Origin: Sorangium cellulosum
GTDB lineage: Bacteria > Myxococcota_A > Polyangia > Polyangiales > Polyangiaceae
Direction of reading: 5' to 3'
Length of the DNA: 64,000 nucleotides
Assembly (NCBI RefSeq): GCF_002950945.1
Contig: NZ_CP012673.1
Coordinates: 11,670,501 to 11,734,500 of the forward strand
In this document: in pieces, positions 9,420-17,486 of the stretch
Layout of the letters: each line of letters starts with the position of its first letter
Numbering within the stretch: position 1 is the first letter of the stretch
Translations under genes and position numbers: made by a program
Notes under the pieces: model-generated
Told to the model about the DNA's origin: nothing
The model's database searches: none
What the model saw: only the letters and a program-made list of their open reading frames with translations

Positions 9420-10325
9420 ATGTGCCGCTGTCCGCACGCTGCCTCGGTCCTCACCGCCGCGGCGCTCGGCCTCGCGGCCGCGCTCGCGCAGGCGGAGGAG
9501 CCGCCGCCGGGCGGCGCGCCGGCCGCGGAGGCGCCGCGCGTCGCCCCGGCCGCCGCCGCGCCTCGGGCGGCCCTGCGCGGCGCCGTCGTGGTGGCCGCGG
9601 ACGACGAGAGCGCCGAGGCGGCCCGGTCGCTCGCGCGTGTGGTCTACCGCGACCCCGCGCTTCGCCCGCCCATCGACGAGGCGGCGGCGCAGGCGCTCGC
9701 CGGCGAGCCCGCGCCGCCCGACGCGCCGGCCTCGGTGAAGGAGCTCGCCGAGGTGCGCCGCTCGGCTGGGCGCGCCGGGTCCGAGCCGGTCGCGCGCGGG
9801 CTGCTGGCGTCGCTCGGCGCGGGCGCGGGCGCGGCGCTCGTCGTGGCGGTGACCACGGCCCAGGGCCACCCCGTCGCCCGCGTGCTCCACGTCGCGGGCG
9901 CGCGTTACGCGCCGCTCGAGCTCGGCGCGACGGTCCAGCGCGCCGCGGACGGCGCGGCCGCCTCGCCCGCGGCGACCATCGACTGGCCCGGCGCGGCCGC
10001 GGCGCTCCGCGCGCTGCTGCCCGCGGACGGGGGTGTGGCGGGCGCGGCGCCGGGCGCAGGTGGCGCCCCCGCGCCGTCGTCGGAAGGTGGCCCGGTGCGC
10101 CCGCTCGCGACCGCGGCCCCGACCGCGCCGGCGGGCGCGGCGCTCGCCCAGCGTGGGCGGCGCGCGCCGCCGGCGCCGGGTGAACGCCGCTCGGTGTGGA
10201 GCTCTCCCTGGTTCTGGGGGCCGCTGGCGGGCGTCGCCGCGACCGGGCTCGTGGTGCTGGTGCTCGCCCAGACGGGCGCGAGCGACGGCGACACCGTTCA
10301 CCTCAAGGGCCGGATCGCGCCATGA
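9420..10325 (+). CDS. Exported Ala-rich protein with C-terminal membrane anchor
   Basis: Unknown family, 301 residues, starting at ATG 9420. An N-terminal signal segment ends at a probable AQA site near residue 25. A compositionally simple Ala/Pro/Gly/Arg region follows, then one membrane helix near the C-terminus (WFWGPLAGVAATGLVVLVLA) and a short tail. A middle section (about 45-190) with GAVVVAADDESAEAARSLA and LVVAVTTAQGHPVARVLHVAG could be a small alpha/beta domain. The stop overlaps the next start as ATGA, implying translational coupling and joint function with the peptidase-MA-like protein. Confidence 0.75.
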   Translation: MCRCPHAASVLTAAALGLAAALAQAEEPPPGGAPAAEAPRVAPAAAAPRAALRGAVVVAADDESAEAARSLARVVYRDPALRPPIDEAAAQALAGEPAPPDAPASVKELAEVRRSAGRAGSEPVARGLLASLGAGAGAALVVAVTTAQGHPVARVLHVAGARYAPLELGATVQRAADGAAASPAATIDWPGAAAALRALLPADGGVAGAAPGAGGAPAPSSEGGPVRPLATAAPTAPAGAALAQRGRRAPPAPGERRSVWSSPWFWGPLAGVAATGLVVLVLAQTGASDGDTVHLKGRIAP

Positions 10326-11470
10326 CGCGGTCGGCCCGGCGCAGCCCGGCGGCATCGGGGCTGGGGCTCGCGGCGCTCCTGTGCCTCGCGCTCGTCGCCG
10401 CGCCCCGCCCGGCCCGCGGCGCCCCGCGCGTCTACGACGCGCCCGCCGCGGCGCTCCACGGCGCGGCCGCGCCCGCCGTCCCGCCGCGCCCGCCGGAGTA
10501 CCTCACCGAGGATCTCGGCTGGCTCGAGGTCGACTACCACCCGTCGACGCGCGACCGCGTCCGTCCCCTGATCGCGCGCGCCGACGCCTTCCGCGCCGAG
10601 CTCGGCGCCTTGCTTGGCCGCGAGGTGCTGGTCGCGCCGGTGGAGGTCCGGATCGCCGCCGTCCCGGCCGAGCTCGACCCCCTCGTCGCCGGGGGCATCG
10701 ACGGCCCTGCGACGGCCGTCTCGTTCGGCGCGCTGCGGCTCGCCGTGCTCAGCGCCGGCCCCCGGCTCGGCTTCGACCCGCCCGACCTCGAGCGCGCCTT
10801 CCGTCACGCGCTCGCGCACCTCGCCCTCGACGAGGCCACGGGCGGCGCCGAGCTCCCGCCCTGGTTCCACGAGGGCTTCGCCGTCCACGCGGCGGGCGCC
10901 GGCGCCGCCCGTCGCGCGCAGCGGCTCAGCGTCGCCGCGCTCAGGTCGCGCCTGCTCCCGCTCGCCGAGCTCGAGGCGGGCCTGCCGGGCGCCGGGGACG
11001 CGGCGGCGCCGCTGGCCCGCGCGCAGGCGGCGGATCTCGTCCGTTTCCTCGTCGACGGCGACCGCCGGCCGCGCTTCGCGCTCGCCCTGGATCAGGTGCG
11101 CGCCGGCGCGCCGCTCGCGGACGCGCTCGAGGCTGCCTACGCCGCGACGCGCCCCGAGCTCGAGCGCGCGTGGCGCGCCGACGTGGCGCGCCGCTACGGC
11201 TTCCTCCCGGTGCTCGCGGGCTCGCTGCTGCTGCTCGGGCTGATCATCGCGGGCAAACTCGCGGTGCAGCGGCTCCGCGGGCGCAGGCCTTCGCCGCCTC
11301 CCGCGCCGCGCCGGAGGTTCCGCGCCGCGCCGGAGCCGCGCCCCCGGCCGGCGCGCGCGTCCACGGCCCAGCTCGTGGCCACGCTGGGCGCGCGCCACCG
11401 CGGCGACGTGGACGGCGACACCGACGTTCCCAAGGTGGAGCACAACGGCCAGTGGCACACGCTCCACTGA
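10322..11470 (+). CDS. Peptidase-MA-like membrane protein lacking the catalytic Glu
   Basis: 382 residues with a signal peptide (LGLAALLCLALVAA, then PARGA), a periplasmic domain and a membrane helix near residues 300-320 (LPVLAGSLLLLGLIIAG), ending in a basic Pro-rich tail. The centre contains RHALAHLALDEATGGAELPP followed by WFHEGFA. This matches the peptidase MA family, where HELTH and a downstream WxxEG give two His and a Glu as zinc ligands. Here HExxH reads HALAH, so the general-base Glu is Ala; the His pair and the EG Glu remain. It may bind zinc without cleaving substrate, or act as a pseudoprotease. ATGA-coupled upstream; the next gene starts 19 bases before this stop. Confidence 0.8.
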   Translation: MTRSARRSPAASGLGLAALLCLALVAAPRPARGAPRVYDAPAAALHGAAAPAVPPRPPEYLTEDLGWLEVDYHPSTRDRVRPLIARADAFRAELGALLGREVLVAPVEVRIAAVPAELDPLVAGGIDGPATAVSFGALRLAVLSAGPRLGFDPPDLERAFRHALAHLALDEATGGAELPPWFHEGFAVHAAGAGAARRAQRLSVAALRSRLLPLAELEAGLPGAGDAAAPLARAQAADLVRFLVDGDRRPRFALALDQVRAGAPLADALEAAYAATRPELERAWRADVARRYGFLPVLAGSLLLLGLIIAGKLAVQRLRGRRPSPPPAPRRRFRAAPEPRPRPARASTAQLVATLGARHRGDVDGDTDVPKVEHNGQWHTLH

Positions 11471-12288
11471 ACGCCGCAGAGGGCGCCGGCCCTCGCCCCG
11501 GCCTCGGGCCGGAGCAGCGCCGGCTCATCGATCTCGCGATCGGCGCCGCCTGGCTCGTCGGCCTCGCCGCGGTCCTGCGGCTCACCGCCCTGCTGCTCTC
11601 GTCGAGCCCGCTCGCGGCGGCGCTCGCCGGCGCCGTCGTCGCCGACCTCGCCGCGGCCCGCGCCGGGGTGCACTGGCTGGATCCCGTGGAGCGGGCCGAC
11701 CCGGCCCACCGCGCCCGCATCGCGCGCCGCATCGGCCTCGGCGCGGCGCTGGGCGCGCTCGCCGTGCTGCTCCCGCTCGGCGTCTCCGTGGTCCTCGGCT
11801 GGGCGCACGTCGAGGCCGGGGCCCCCTCGGCGAGCTTCGGCTTCGCCCTCGCGCGCGCGGTCGCGCTCGCCGTGCGCGACGAGCTCCTGCTCACGGGCAT
11901 CCCCTTCGCCACCGCGGCGCGCGCCGGCCTCTCGAGCCGCTACGCGCTGGGCTTCTCGGCGCTCGCGCACGGCGCCGCCATCGGGCTCGCCCCGGGCGCG
12001 TCCGCGTCGAGCTTCGCGCTCGCCGCCGCGCTGGGCGCGCTGACCGCGGCGCTCTGGCGCCGTGGCCGGGGCGCGTTCGCCGCGGTCGCCGCCCACGCGA
12101 GCTTCATCGCGCTCGCCGGCGCCGGCCTGCGCGGCGCCCTGCTCGACGCCACGTGGGCCGACGGCGCGCTCGCCGCCGGGACCCGCGCCTTCGGCCGCCC
12201 GGCCTGGCTCACCGCGATCGCGCTCGCCGCCTTGGCCGCCCTCGTCCTCCGCCCCGCCGCGCCCCGCCACAGCCCGCCGGCGCCGTGA
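11452..12288 (+). CDS. CPBP (CAAX-protease-like) integral membrane protein
   Basis: 278 residues starting at GTG 11452, with AAGGTGGAG 11 bases upstream and a 19-base overlap with the preceding gene. At least six hydrophobic helices. The pattern RDELLLTG...FSALAH...AAHASF follows the three CPBP/Abi motifs (EExxxRG, FxxxH, HxxxN/D), but the first is DELLLTG rather than EExxFRG and the last lacks Asn/Asp, so activity is uncertain. The family includes prenyl-protein proteases and bacteriocin self-immunity proteins. Operon position next to a protease-like protein suggests a membrane complex; inference only. Confidence 0.75.
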   Translation: MAHAPLNAAEGAGPRPGLGPEQRRLIDLAIGAAWLVGLAAVLRLTALLLSSSPLAAALAGAVVADLAAARAGVHWLDPVERADPAHRARIARRIGLGAALGALAVLLPLGVSVVLGWAHVEAGAPSASFGFALARAVALAVRDELLLTGIPFATAARAGLSSRYALGFSALAHGAAIGLAPGASASSFALAAALGALTAALWRRGRGAFAAVAAHASFIALAGAGLRGALLDATWADGALAAGTRAFGRPAWLTAIALAALAALVLRPAAPRHSPPAP

Positions 12289-12429
12289 CGTCCCCGCCCC
12301 GCGCGCGGCGGTGAGAACGTCCGCTGAACCGACACGGAGAGTTCACAGCGCGGTGCGACGACCGGCAGCGCGGCCGCGCGCGGGCCGAACTGCGCACATC
12401 CCACAGCGACTCACTCCTAGGACAAGGCT

Positions 12430-13269
12430 ATGACATATTCCAGCGCAGCGCGTCAAACCCACATTGACGCGGCGCCTGCGAAGATCCAACGATGGGAGAT
12501 GCATTTCGGAAACGTCCGTCAGATTGCGCCGGTGCTCCTGCTCGTCCTCGGGATGACCGGCTGCGGCATGGCGACGATGGTCGAGACGAACACGCGCTCC
12601 ATCCAGGCGACCACGGAGGCGATGAAGCGCACGCAGGAGGTGATCGAAGCGTCGAACCAGACGCTGCGGGACTCGCAGAAGAGCCTCGATCGCCTCGCCG
12701 AGCTGCGCCAGCCGATGGAGAAGGTCGCGGAGATGCAGGAGGCGATGGCGCGGCTGGCCGAGCTCAAGGAGTCGATGGACGCGATGCAGCGGAGCCTGCG
12801 GGAGACCGCGAGCCTCGAGCAGTCGATGGATCGCCTGAGCGAGATGAAGGCGACGATCGCCGCGATGAACGAGAGCCTCGAGGGCATCCGGGGTCCGCTC
12901 TCGGACGTCGCCGCTCTGAACGCCCCGATGCGCGACGTCGCCGGCCTGAAGCAGCCGATGGAGCAGGTCGCGACGCTGCGCGAGCCGATGAAGGAGGTGA
13001 GCAAGCTGTCGGCGCCGATGGAGGAGATGAGCCAGCTCGGCAGCGACGCCTCGCGGCAGACCGGCCTGATCGCCGTCGGCCTGCTCGGCTGGGGGCTCAT
13101 GACGTTCCTCGGCGTCTATTTCGGCGTCCAGGCCGGCGCCCGCCGGCAGCAGCGCCTCGCGGAGGGCGAGGGGGACGCGGGCCCGGCCCCGCCGCGCACC
13201 GACCCCGTGTCCCGCCTGCTCGCCAGGGGCCGGAGCTTCGAGCGCCGGGCCCAGGTCAAATCGATGTGA
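12430..13269 (+). CDS. Coiled-coil lipoprotein with C-terminal membrane helix
   Basis: 279 residues from ATG 12430; an in-frame ATG at 12499 would give a more normal signal peptide directly before the lipobox (LGMTGC, Cys near 41). The body is a long coiled coil in which the phrase LxxPMxxVxxL recurs (LRQPMEKVAEM, LNAPMRDVAGL, LKQPMEQVATL, LREPMKEVSKL, LSAPMEEMSQL). A membrane helix follows (GLIAVGLLGWGLMTFLGVYFG), then a basic tail. A lipid anchor plus a membrane helix would tie both ends to a membrane, with the coil spanning or lying along the periplasm. No known family recognised. Confidence 0.75.
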   Translation: MTYSSAARQTHIDAAPAKIQRWEMHFGNVRQIAPVLLLVLGMTGCGMATMVETNTRSIQATTEAMKRTQEVIEASNQTLRDSQKSLDRLAELRQPMEKVAEMQEAMARLAELKESMDAMQRSLRETASLEQSMDRLSEMKATIAAMNESLEGIRGPLSDVAALNAPMRDVAGLKQPMEQVATLREPMKEVSKLSAPMEEMSQLGSDASRQTGLIAVGLLGWGLMTFLGVYFGVQAGARRQQRLAEGEGDAGPAPPRTDPVSRLLARGRSFERRAQVKSM

Positions 13270-13289
13270 CCACGTTGCGCTCGGCGGAG

Positions 13290-13314
13290 CGAGCAGCGGA
13301 GTACCCGCTGCTCG
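13290..13314. terminator. Hairpin between convergent genes
   Basis: Perfect 10-bp stem CGAGCAGCGG / CCGCTGCTCG with an AGTAC loop, 21 bases after the coiled-coil lipoprotein gene and before the metalloprotease stop at 13405. It lacks a U-run but suits termination from either side. Confidence 0.55.
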
Positions 13315-13404
13315 TCCCCGTGCGCGCGGCGGTGACTCCGCCGCTCGTCTTCCGCATCATCCACATCCGCCGCGCTGCGGCTGTGACCGGACGTCAGGCG
13401 CCGG

Positions 13405-14337
13405 TCAACGGTACGAGTCCCACTGGCTCTGCATGCGCGCGATCTGCCCTGGAGAGAACGCGTCCATGCAGGAATCGTCGGTGTAGTCCATGAAGTTCTT
13501 GACCGGATCGAGGCCTGAAGCCCTCGTGCAGCTATCCCGCGTGGTCGGGCAACCGTACGCGGGCTCTTTCTCAGCCGCCGTGTCGGAGACGTAGTCCCCA
13601 CTCCCCGTGCAGCCGCCCTGGAACGTGTGATAGAGGCCGAGCCAGTGCCCGACCTCATGAGTCGCCGTGTCTCCCAGGTTGTACGGGGCCGCGTTGCCGC
13701 CCGGCAGCGACGAGTAGAGGAGGACCACGCCGTCGTAGGTGGGATTCCCGTTGTACTGCGAGGGGAACGTCGCCCAGCCGAGCAGACCGTCGCCCACGTT
13801 GGCCGTGTAGATGTTGAGCTCCGCCGACGTGCCGACGCGCAGCGCGCTCTTGGCGTTCCGCTCGTTCGTGGAGCCCTGCCTCATCGTGTACCACCTCGAG
13901 TTGGTGGTCCGGTCGACCGAGGCCAGCTCGAATTTGAAGCCGGCCACCTCGTAGGCGCTGTTGAGCACCGCGATCTGGTGGTCGATCACCGATTGGGGCA
14001 CGTCGCCGTTCGAGGCGCCCGTGCCTTTGTTGATGACGTGGAAGTGCACGGGGATGGTGACCGTTCCGGTGAACGCGAACCCGCGCACCGAGCGGCTGCG
14101 AAGGACCTCCTCGACCGCCAGCTTCTGCTCCTCGCTCAGATCGACGGTGCCGCAGCCGCGCTTCAGCCGGACCGGCGCCACGTCCGCCTGCTCGGCGTCG
14201 GCGTCGGCGTCGACGTCGGCGACGGTCGTCTCTTCTCCTTCTGCTTCTGCGGGGTCGATCGGCTCGCCGCTGCACGCGGCGCTCACGGTAGCGATCAAGA
14301 CTAAGGCAAGTACCTCCGCACGCGTCCGATCTCGCAT
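13405..14337 (-). CDS. Secreted M43-type (pappalysin-like) zinc metalloprotease lipoprotein
   Basis: 310 residues. A lipoprotein signal ends at SAAC (Cys 22). An Asp/Glu/Ala-rich linker includes DVDADADAEQAD. The protease domain has HEVGHWLGLYH starting at residue 227 (three His zinc ligands, catalytic Glu) and a Met-turn NFMDYTDDSCM near 281, which is diagnostic of metzincins. The cytophagalysin/pappalysin (M43B) pattern is clear: four Cys after the zinc site and a C-terminal FSPGQIARMQSQW. It is predicted to act at the cell surface, perhaps in prey lysis or protein turnover. AAGGAG precedes the ATG, and a good promoter lies about 40 bases upstream. Confidence 0.93.
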   Translation of the reverse strand: MRDRTRAEVLALVLIATVSAACSGEPIDPAEAEGEETTVADVDADADAEQADVAPVRLKRGCGTVDLSEEQKLAVEEVLRSRSVRGFAFTGTVTIPVHFHVINKGTGASNGDVPQSVIDHQIAVLNSAYEVAGFKFELASVDRTTNSRWYTMRQGSTNERNAKSALRVGTSAELNIYTANVGDGLLGWATFPSQYNGNPTYDGVVLLYSSLPGGNAAPYNLGDTATHEVGHWLGLYHTFQGGCTGSGDYVSDTAAEKEPAYGCPTTRDSCTRASGLDPVKNFMDYTDDSCMDAFSPGQIARMQSQWDSYR

Positions 14338-14376
14338 AGACGTTCTCCTTGGGTCGTTCCCCGCAAAGGACGTCTA

Positions 14377-14406
14377 AATATAGCGCTTCAGTGACAACCG
14401 GTTCAA
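14377..14406 (-). promoter_or_regulatory. Sigma-70-type promoter of the metalloprotease gene
   Basis: Minus strand: TTGAAC (14401-14406), an 18-base spacer (14383-14400) and TATATT (14377-14382). This is an unusually AT-rich patch for this DNA. The leader would be about 30 bases, with AAGGAG at 14345-14350 before the ATG at 14337. Confidence 0.65.
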
Positions 14407-14557
14407 TTCGAAAAGAAAGGTTTCAGGTCAAAACGACAGGGGAAAATCCCGCGCCGGTCTGCGCTGGTCCCTGCCCTCCTTTGCTGGCGGAATCCGCGCA
14501 CACACACGCGCGAGCGATGACGCAGCGCAAGGGCCTGTTTCGATCGGACACTCAGGC

Positions 14558-14591
14558 GCTCCAACTTGGATCGATCGCTCCATTATGGAGC
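14558..14591. promoter_or_regulatory. Tandem 15-bp dyads, operator-like
   Basis: Two related inverted repeats start 19 bases apart: GCTCCAACTTGGATC (14558-14572, with TCCAA-C-TTGGA a perfect dyad) and GCTCCATTATGGAGC (14577-14591, GCTCCAT-T-ATGGAGC perfect). They share GCTCCA-N3-TGGA. A roughly two-turn spacing of similar dyads is typical of a dimeric repressor bound cooperatively. The regulator and the target are unknown; the divergent genes are the metalloprotease and the Fur-family regulator. Confidence 0.45.
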
Positions 14592-14939
14592 ACACGCCGC
14601 TTGTCGGAGCGCGCGGCGACGCGTCCGCCTGGCATGTGCAGATCGCGGGACGCGCGGCCTGCTGGAGGCACACAGGGTCACCCGACTCGCCATCTGCCAC
14701 GTTGTCGTCCCTGCTTCCTCTTTTCGCATCCGCCCAGGATCTCGCGGCGCCGGCGCGTCCGCGCGGAGCGAAACCGAGGGTGCTCGCCGGGCCGGTGCGC
14801 CCGCGACCCCGCGGCGCGCCGGCCTCGGCAGCGGACGGGCGGCCTCTCGCCGGCGCGCGATCGGCCCGGGCGCAGCGTGCCCGGCGCGCCACGCGCATCC
14901 CGATTGCAGTACCGTCCGGGCGACGGTAGAGGTGTCCCC

Positions 14940-15392
14940 ATGGCGCGTTCGAAAGCAGGTCAGTCCGCGGACCAGCTCCGCGAGCAGATCCGGGCGGCCG
15001 GACTGCGAGCCACCTCACCGCGCATCGCCGTGCTGCAGAGCCTCGGCCGCTCACGCATGCCCACCAGCCACGCCGAGCTCGCGGCAGAGCTCGCCCCCAA
15101 GGGCTGGGATCGCGCCACCATCTACCGCAACCTGATCGACCTGACCAACGCCGGCCTCGTGCGCCGCACCGACATGGGCGACCACCTCTGGCGCTTCGAG
15201 CTGCGCGAGGGCGCCGGCAGCCACGCGACGGACGAGCACCCGCACTTCATGTGCGACACCTGCGGCGACGTGCTCTGCCTCCCCGACGAGAGCATCGAGA
15301 TCAAGGCGGCGCGCGGCGCCCCCCGCGCGCTGCGCCGCAAGGGGCTCCAGATCCAGATCAAGGGCCGCTGCGACCGCTGCGTGCAGGCCTGA
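14940..15392 (+). CDS. Fur-family metal-responsive regulator (Fur/Zur/PerR type)
   Basis: 150 residues, starting at ATG 14940 with AGAGG upstream. The winged-helix half contains LRATSPRIAVLQSLGRS and the recognition helix WDRATIYRNLIDLTNAGLV (Fur-type xxATxYRxL). The dimerisation half has HPHFMCDTCGDVLCLP and a closing CDRCVQA: two Cys pairs that form the structural zinc site, and His residues suitable for the regulatory site. The subtype is not certain. Because the next gene is a ZIP-domain metal transporter preceded by a Fur-box-like dyad, a zinc-sensing Zur role is the best guess. Confidence 0.92.
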   Translation: MARSKAGQSADQLREQIRAAGLRATSPRIAVLQSLGRSRMPTSHAELAAELAPKGWDRATIYRNLIDLTNAGLVRRTDMGDHLWRFELREGAGSHATDEHPHFMCDTCGDVLCLPDESIEIKAARGAPRALRRKGLQIQIKGRCDRCVQA

Positions 15393-15446
15393 GCCGCGGC
15401 GGCAGCGCCGCACGGCCGAGGTGAGCGGCCGCATGCATCCCGGTTG

Positions 15447-15465
15447 CAACATCCATTTGATGTTG
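15447..15465. promoter_or_regulatory. 19-bp dyad upstream of ZIP-permease gene, candidate Fur-family box
   Basis: CAACATC-CATTT-GATGTTG is a perfect 7-5-7 inverted repeat of 19 bp, the size of a Fur-family operator. It is AT-rich against its surroundings, lies 38 bases before the ATG at 15503, and follows a gene for a Fur-family protein. No in-sequence proof of binding. Confidence 0.55.
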
Positions 15466-15502
15466 ATTAGGGCCCGTCGCTCGGGCATAGCCCAGCGCTC
15501 CC

Positions 15503-17395
15503 ATGCTCGCGCTCGTCGTCGTCCTGTCGATCGCCGGCCTCGCCGCGGGGCCGCTCCTCGTGGCGCTCGGCCGGCGCCGGGTGCTGCCGACGTCCGCGCT
15601 CGACGGGCTGACGCTCGGCCTCGTCCCCGCCCTCGTCCTCTCGCGCCACCTGCCGCACGTGGTCGAGGAGATCGGCGCGCAGGCGGTCCTCTGGCTCGCG
15701 CTCGGGTACGCGGCGCTCTGGCTCACGGAGCACCGGCGGCGCGGCGCCGGCGAGGCGCTCGGGCGGGAGGTCGCGTTCTCGGCGCTCGCCGTCCACGGGC
15801 TGCTCGACGGCGCCGGGCTCGCGCTGGCCGCGGCCGCGGCCGACGGGAGCACCGACGGGGTGCTCTTCGCGGTCGCCGTCGTCGTGCACCGCCTGCCGGA
15901 GGGGCTGTCGCTCGCGGCGCGCTTCCTGCCGGCCTGGGGGTGGCGGCAGCTCTCCGCGCGCCTCGGGCTGCTCGCGGCGCTCACGCTGCTCGGCGCCCTG
16001 CTCGGCCACGGCCTCCTCGAGCGCCTGCCGCACGAGTCGTTCGAGGCGTTCATCGCGTTCGGCCTGGGCGTCCTCCTGCGCATCGTGGTGCACACGCACG
16101 AAGCCCCGCCGCGCGACGCGAGGGCGCGGCTCACGAGCGCCGTCGCGTTCGCCTCCGGGCTCGCCGTCGTGCTCGCGCTCCCCGACCCGGAGAGCGCCTT
16201 CACCCGCGCTCACCCGGGCGAGCTGTCGATCGCCGAGTCGCTCGGCCCGCTGTTCGTCGAGACCGCGCCCGCCATGCTCGCCGGGCTCGCCGCGGCGGGG
16301 CTCCTGCGCGTGTTCCTCCCGCGCCCCGCCGGCTGGCCGCTGCGCGGCGGCCCGGCGTTGATCCAGGCCGTCCGGGGCGTCGTGTCCGGGCTGCAGCTGC
16401 CCCTCGGCGCGCCCGGCGTCCTGCCGCTCGTGCGGCGGCTCCTGCTCGCGGGCGCGCCGGCCGCCGCGGTCGTCGCGCTCGCGATCGGCGCGCCGGCGCT
16501 CGACGTGGGCAGCGCCGCGCTCTCGCTGCGGCTGCTCGGCCTGCCGCTCGCCGCTGCGCGCGTCGCGGCGAGCGCGCTCCTCGCCGTGGCGGTCGCGATC
16601 CTCGTCGCCCGCGTCGCGGCCGGCGCGGCGCGGCCCGGCAGCGCCGGCGCGGCGCAGCCCGACGGCGCGCCCGCCGGAGACGCGCTCGCGCGCGGTCGAG
16701 CCGCGCCGCGGGCGCAGCTCCGCGCGGCGGTCGCCGAGGCCATCGGGCCGGAGCTCGACCGCGTGGCCGCGTGGTACCTCGTCGGCCTGGTGCTCGCCGC
16801 CGTCGCGGACGCGGCGCTCGCCCCGGCCGCAGCGAGCGCGCTCGGCGCCCCGGCCGACGTCGTCGTGAGCGCGCTCGCGGCGATGCCCTTCTACGTGTGC
16901 GCGCTGGGCGCGACGCCGCTCGCGGCCGTGATGATCCACAAGGGCCTCTCCGCCGGCGCGGCGCTCGCGTTCCTCCTCGTCGGACCCGCGATGAACGTCG
17001 CCGTGCTCGCCGTGTTGAAGCGGTCGCTCGGCGCGCGCGCCGCCGCCGTGTTCGCGCTCGCGAGCGTCGCCGTCGCCGTCGCGCTCGGCCTCGCCGCGAA
17101 CGCCCTCGTCGCCGGCGCGGCGGTCCCGGAGCTCCACGCGCTCCTGGCCCACGAGCACGCGCTCATCGAATGGCTCTGCGCGGCGGCGCTCGGCGCGCTC
17201 CTGCTCGCGAGCTTCATGAGGCTCGGCCCGCGCGCGTGGTTCGGCAACATGAGCGCCCACGGCAACGCCGCTGCGCTCGATCCCGCGGATCCACACGAGC
17301 ACGGCGCCCACGAGCACCGGTGTGATCGCCATGGCGCGCCGGCCGATCCTCGTGAGCCCGCCGCCGCCGTCGTTCCCGGCGCGCCGCGCCCCTGA
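15503..17395 (+). CDS. Fusion of ZIP-like domain and SO_0444-type metal permease
   Basis: 630 residues, almost wholly membrane helices. The first 210 look like a ZIP transporter: HGLLDGAGLAL and HRLPEGLSLA are the TM4 and TM5 metal-site motifs. The rest resembles the SO_0444 Cu/Zn efflux permease family (related to ArsP/DUF318), with FYVCALGATPLAAVMIHKGLS then AFLLVGPAMNVAVL near the end. The family's PLCSCG motif reads PLGAPG here, so its cysteines are lost. The C-terminal tail is His-rich (DPHEHGAHEHRCDRHG). The gene follows a Fur-family regulator. Zinc is the likeliest metal. Direction of transport is unclear because the halves come from importer and exporter families. Confidence 0.8.
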   Translation: MLALVVVLSIAGLAAGPLLVALGRRRVLPTSALDGLTLGLVPALVLSRHLPHVVEEIGAQAVLWLALGYAALWLTEHRRRGAGEALGREVAFSALAVHGLLDGAGLALAAAAADGSTDGVLFAVAVVVHRLPEGLSLAARFLPAWGWRQLSARLGLLAALTLLGALLGHGLLERLPHESFEAFIAFGLGVLLRIVVHTHEAPPRDARARLTSAVAFASGLAVVLALPDPESAFTRAHPGELSIAESLGPLFVETAPAMLAGLAAAGLLRVFLPRPAGWPLRGGPALIQAVRGVVSGLQLPLGAPGVLPLVRRLLLAGAPAAAVVALAIGAPALDVGSAALSLRLLGLPLAAARVAASALLAVAVAILVARVAAGAARPGSAGAAQPDGAPAGDALARGRAAPRAQLRAAVAEAIGPELDRVAAWYLVGLVLAAVADAALAPAAASALGAPADVVVSALAAMPFYVCALGATPLAAVMIHKGLSAGAALAFLLVGPAMNVAVLAVLKRSLGARAAAVFALASVAVAVALGLAANALVAGAAVPELHALLAHEHALIEWLCAAALGALLLASFMRLGPRAWFGNMSAHGNAAALDPADPHEHGAHEHRCDRHGAPADPREPAAAVVPGAPRP

Positions 17396-17451
17396 ACGCC
17401 GAGGCTCCGGCGCGCCGGCGCCGGGCCCTCGCCGGCGGTGCTCGCGGCGGC

Positions 17452-17475
17452 GGCGCTCGCGGTGCTGCGAGCGCC
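17452..17475. terminator. Hairpin between convergent transporter and kinase genes
   Basis: Perfect 9-bp stem GGCGCTCGC / GCGAGCGCC with a GGTGCT loop, between the stops at 17395 and 17487. Probably bidirectional. Confidence 0.6.
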
Positions 17476-17486
17476 TGCTCCGTCCC

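Larger units (their letters stand above)
14338..14939. other. 602-bp intergenic region with promoter and tandem dyads
   Basis: No gene is supported. It holds the metalloprotease promoter on the left and a pair of operator-like dyads at 14558-14591. The right 340 bases are ordinary GC-rich sequence leading to the Fur-family gene; open frames there have no recognisable protein character. Confidence 0.65.

Noticed and set aside
14395-14415. GGTTCAATTC, which resembles a tRNA T-loop
   Set aside because: No acceptor, anticodon or D-stem partners lie nearby. It overlaps the -35 region of the metalloprotease promoter.
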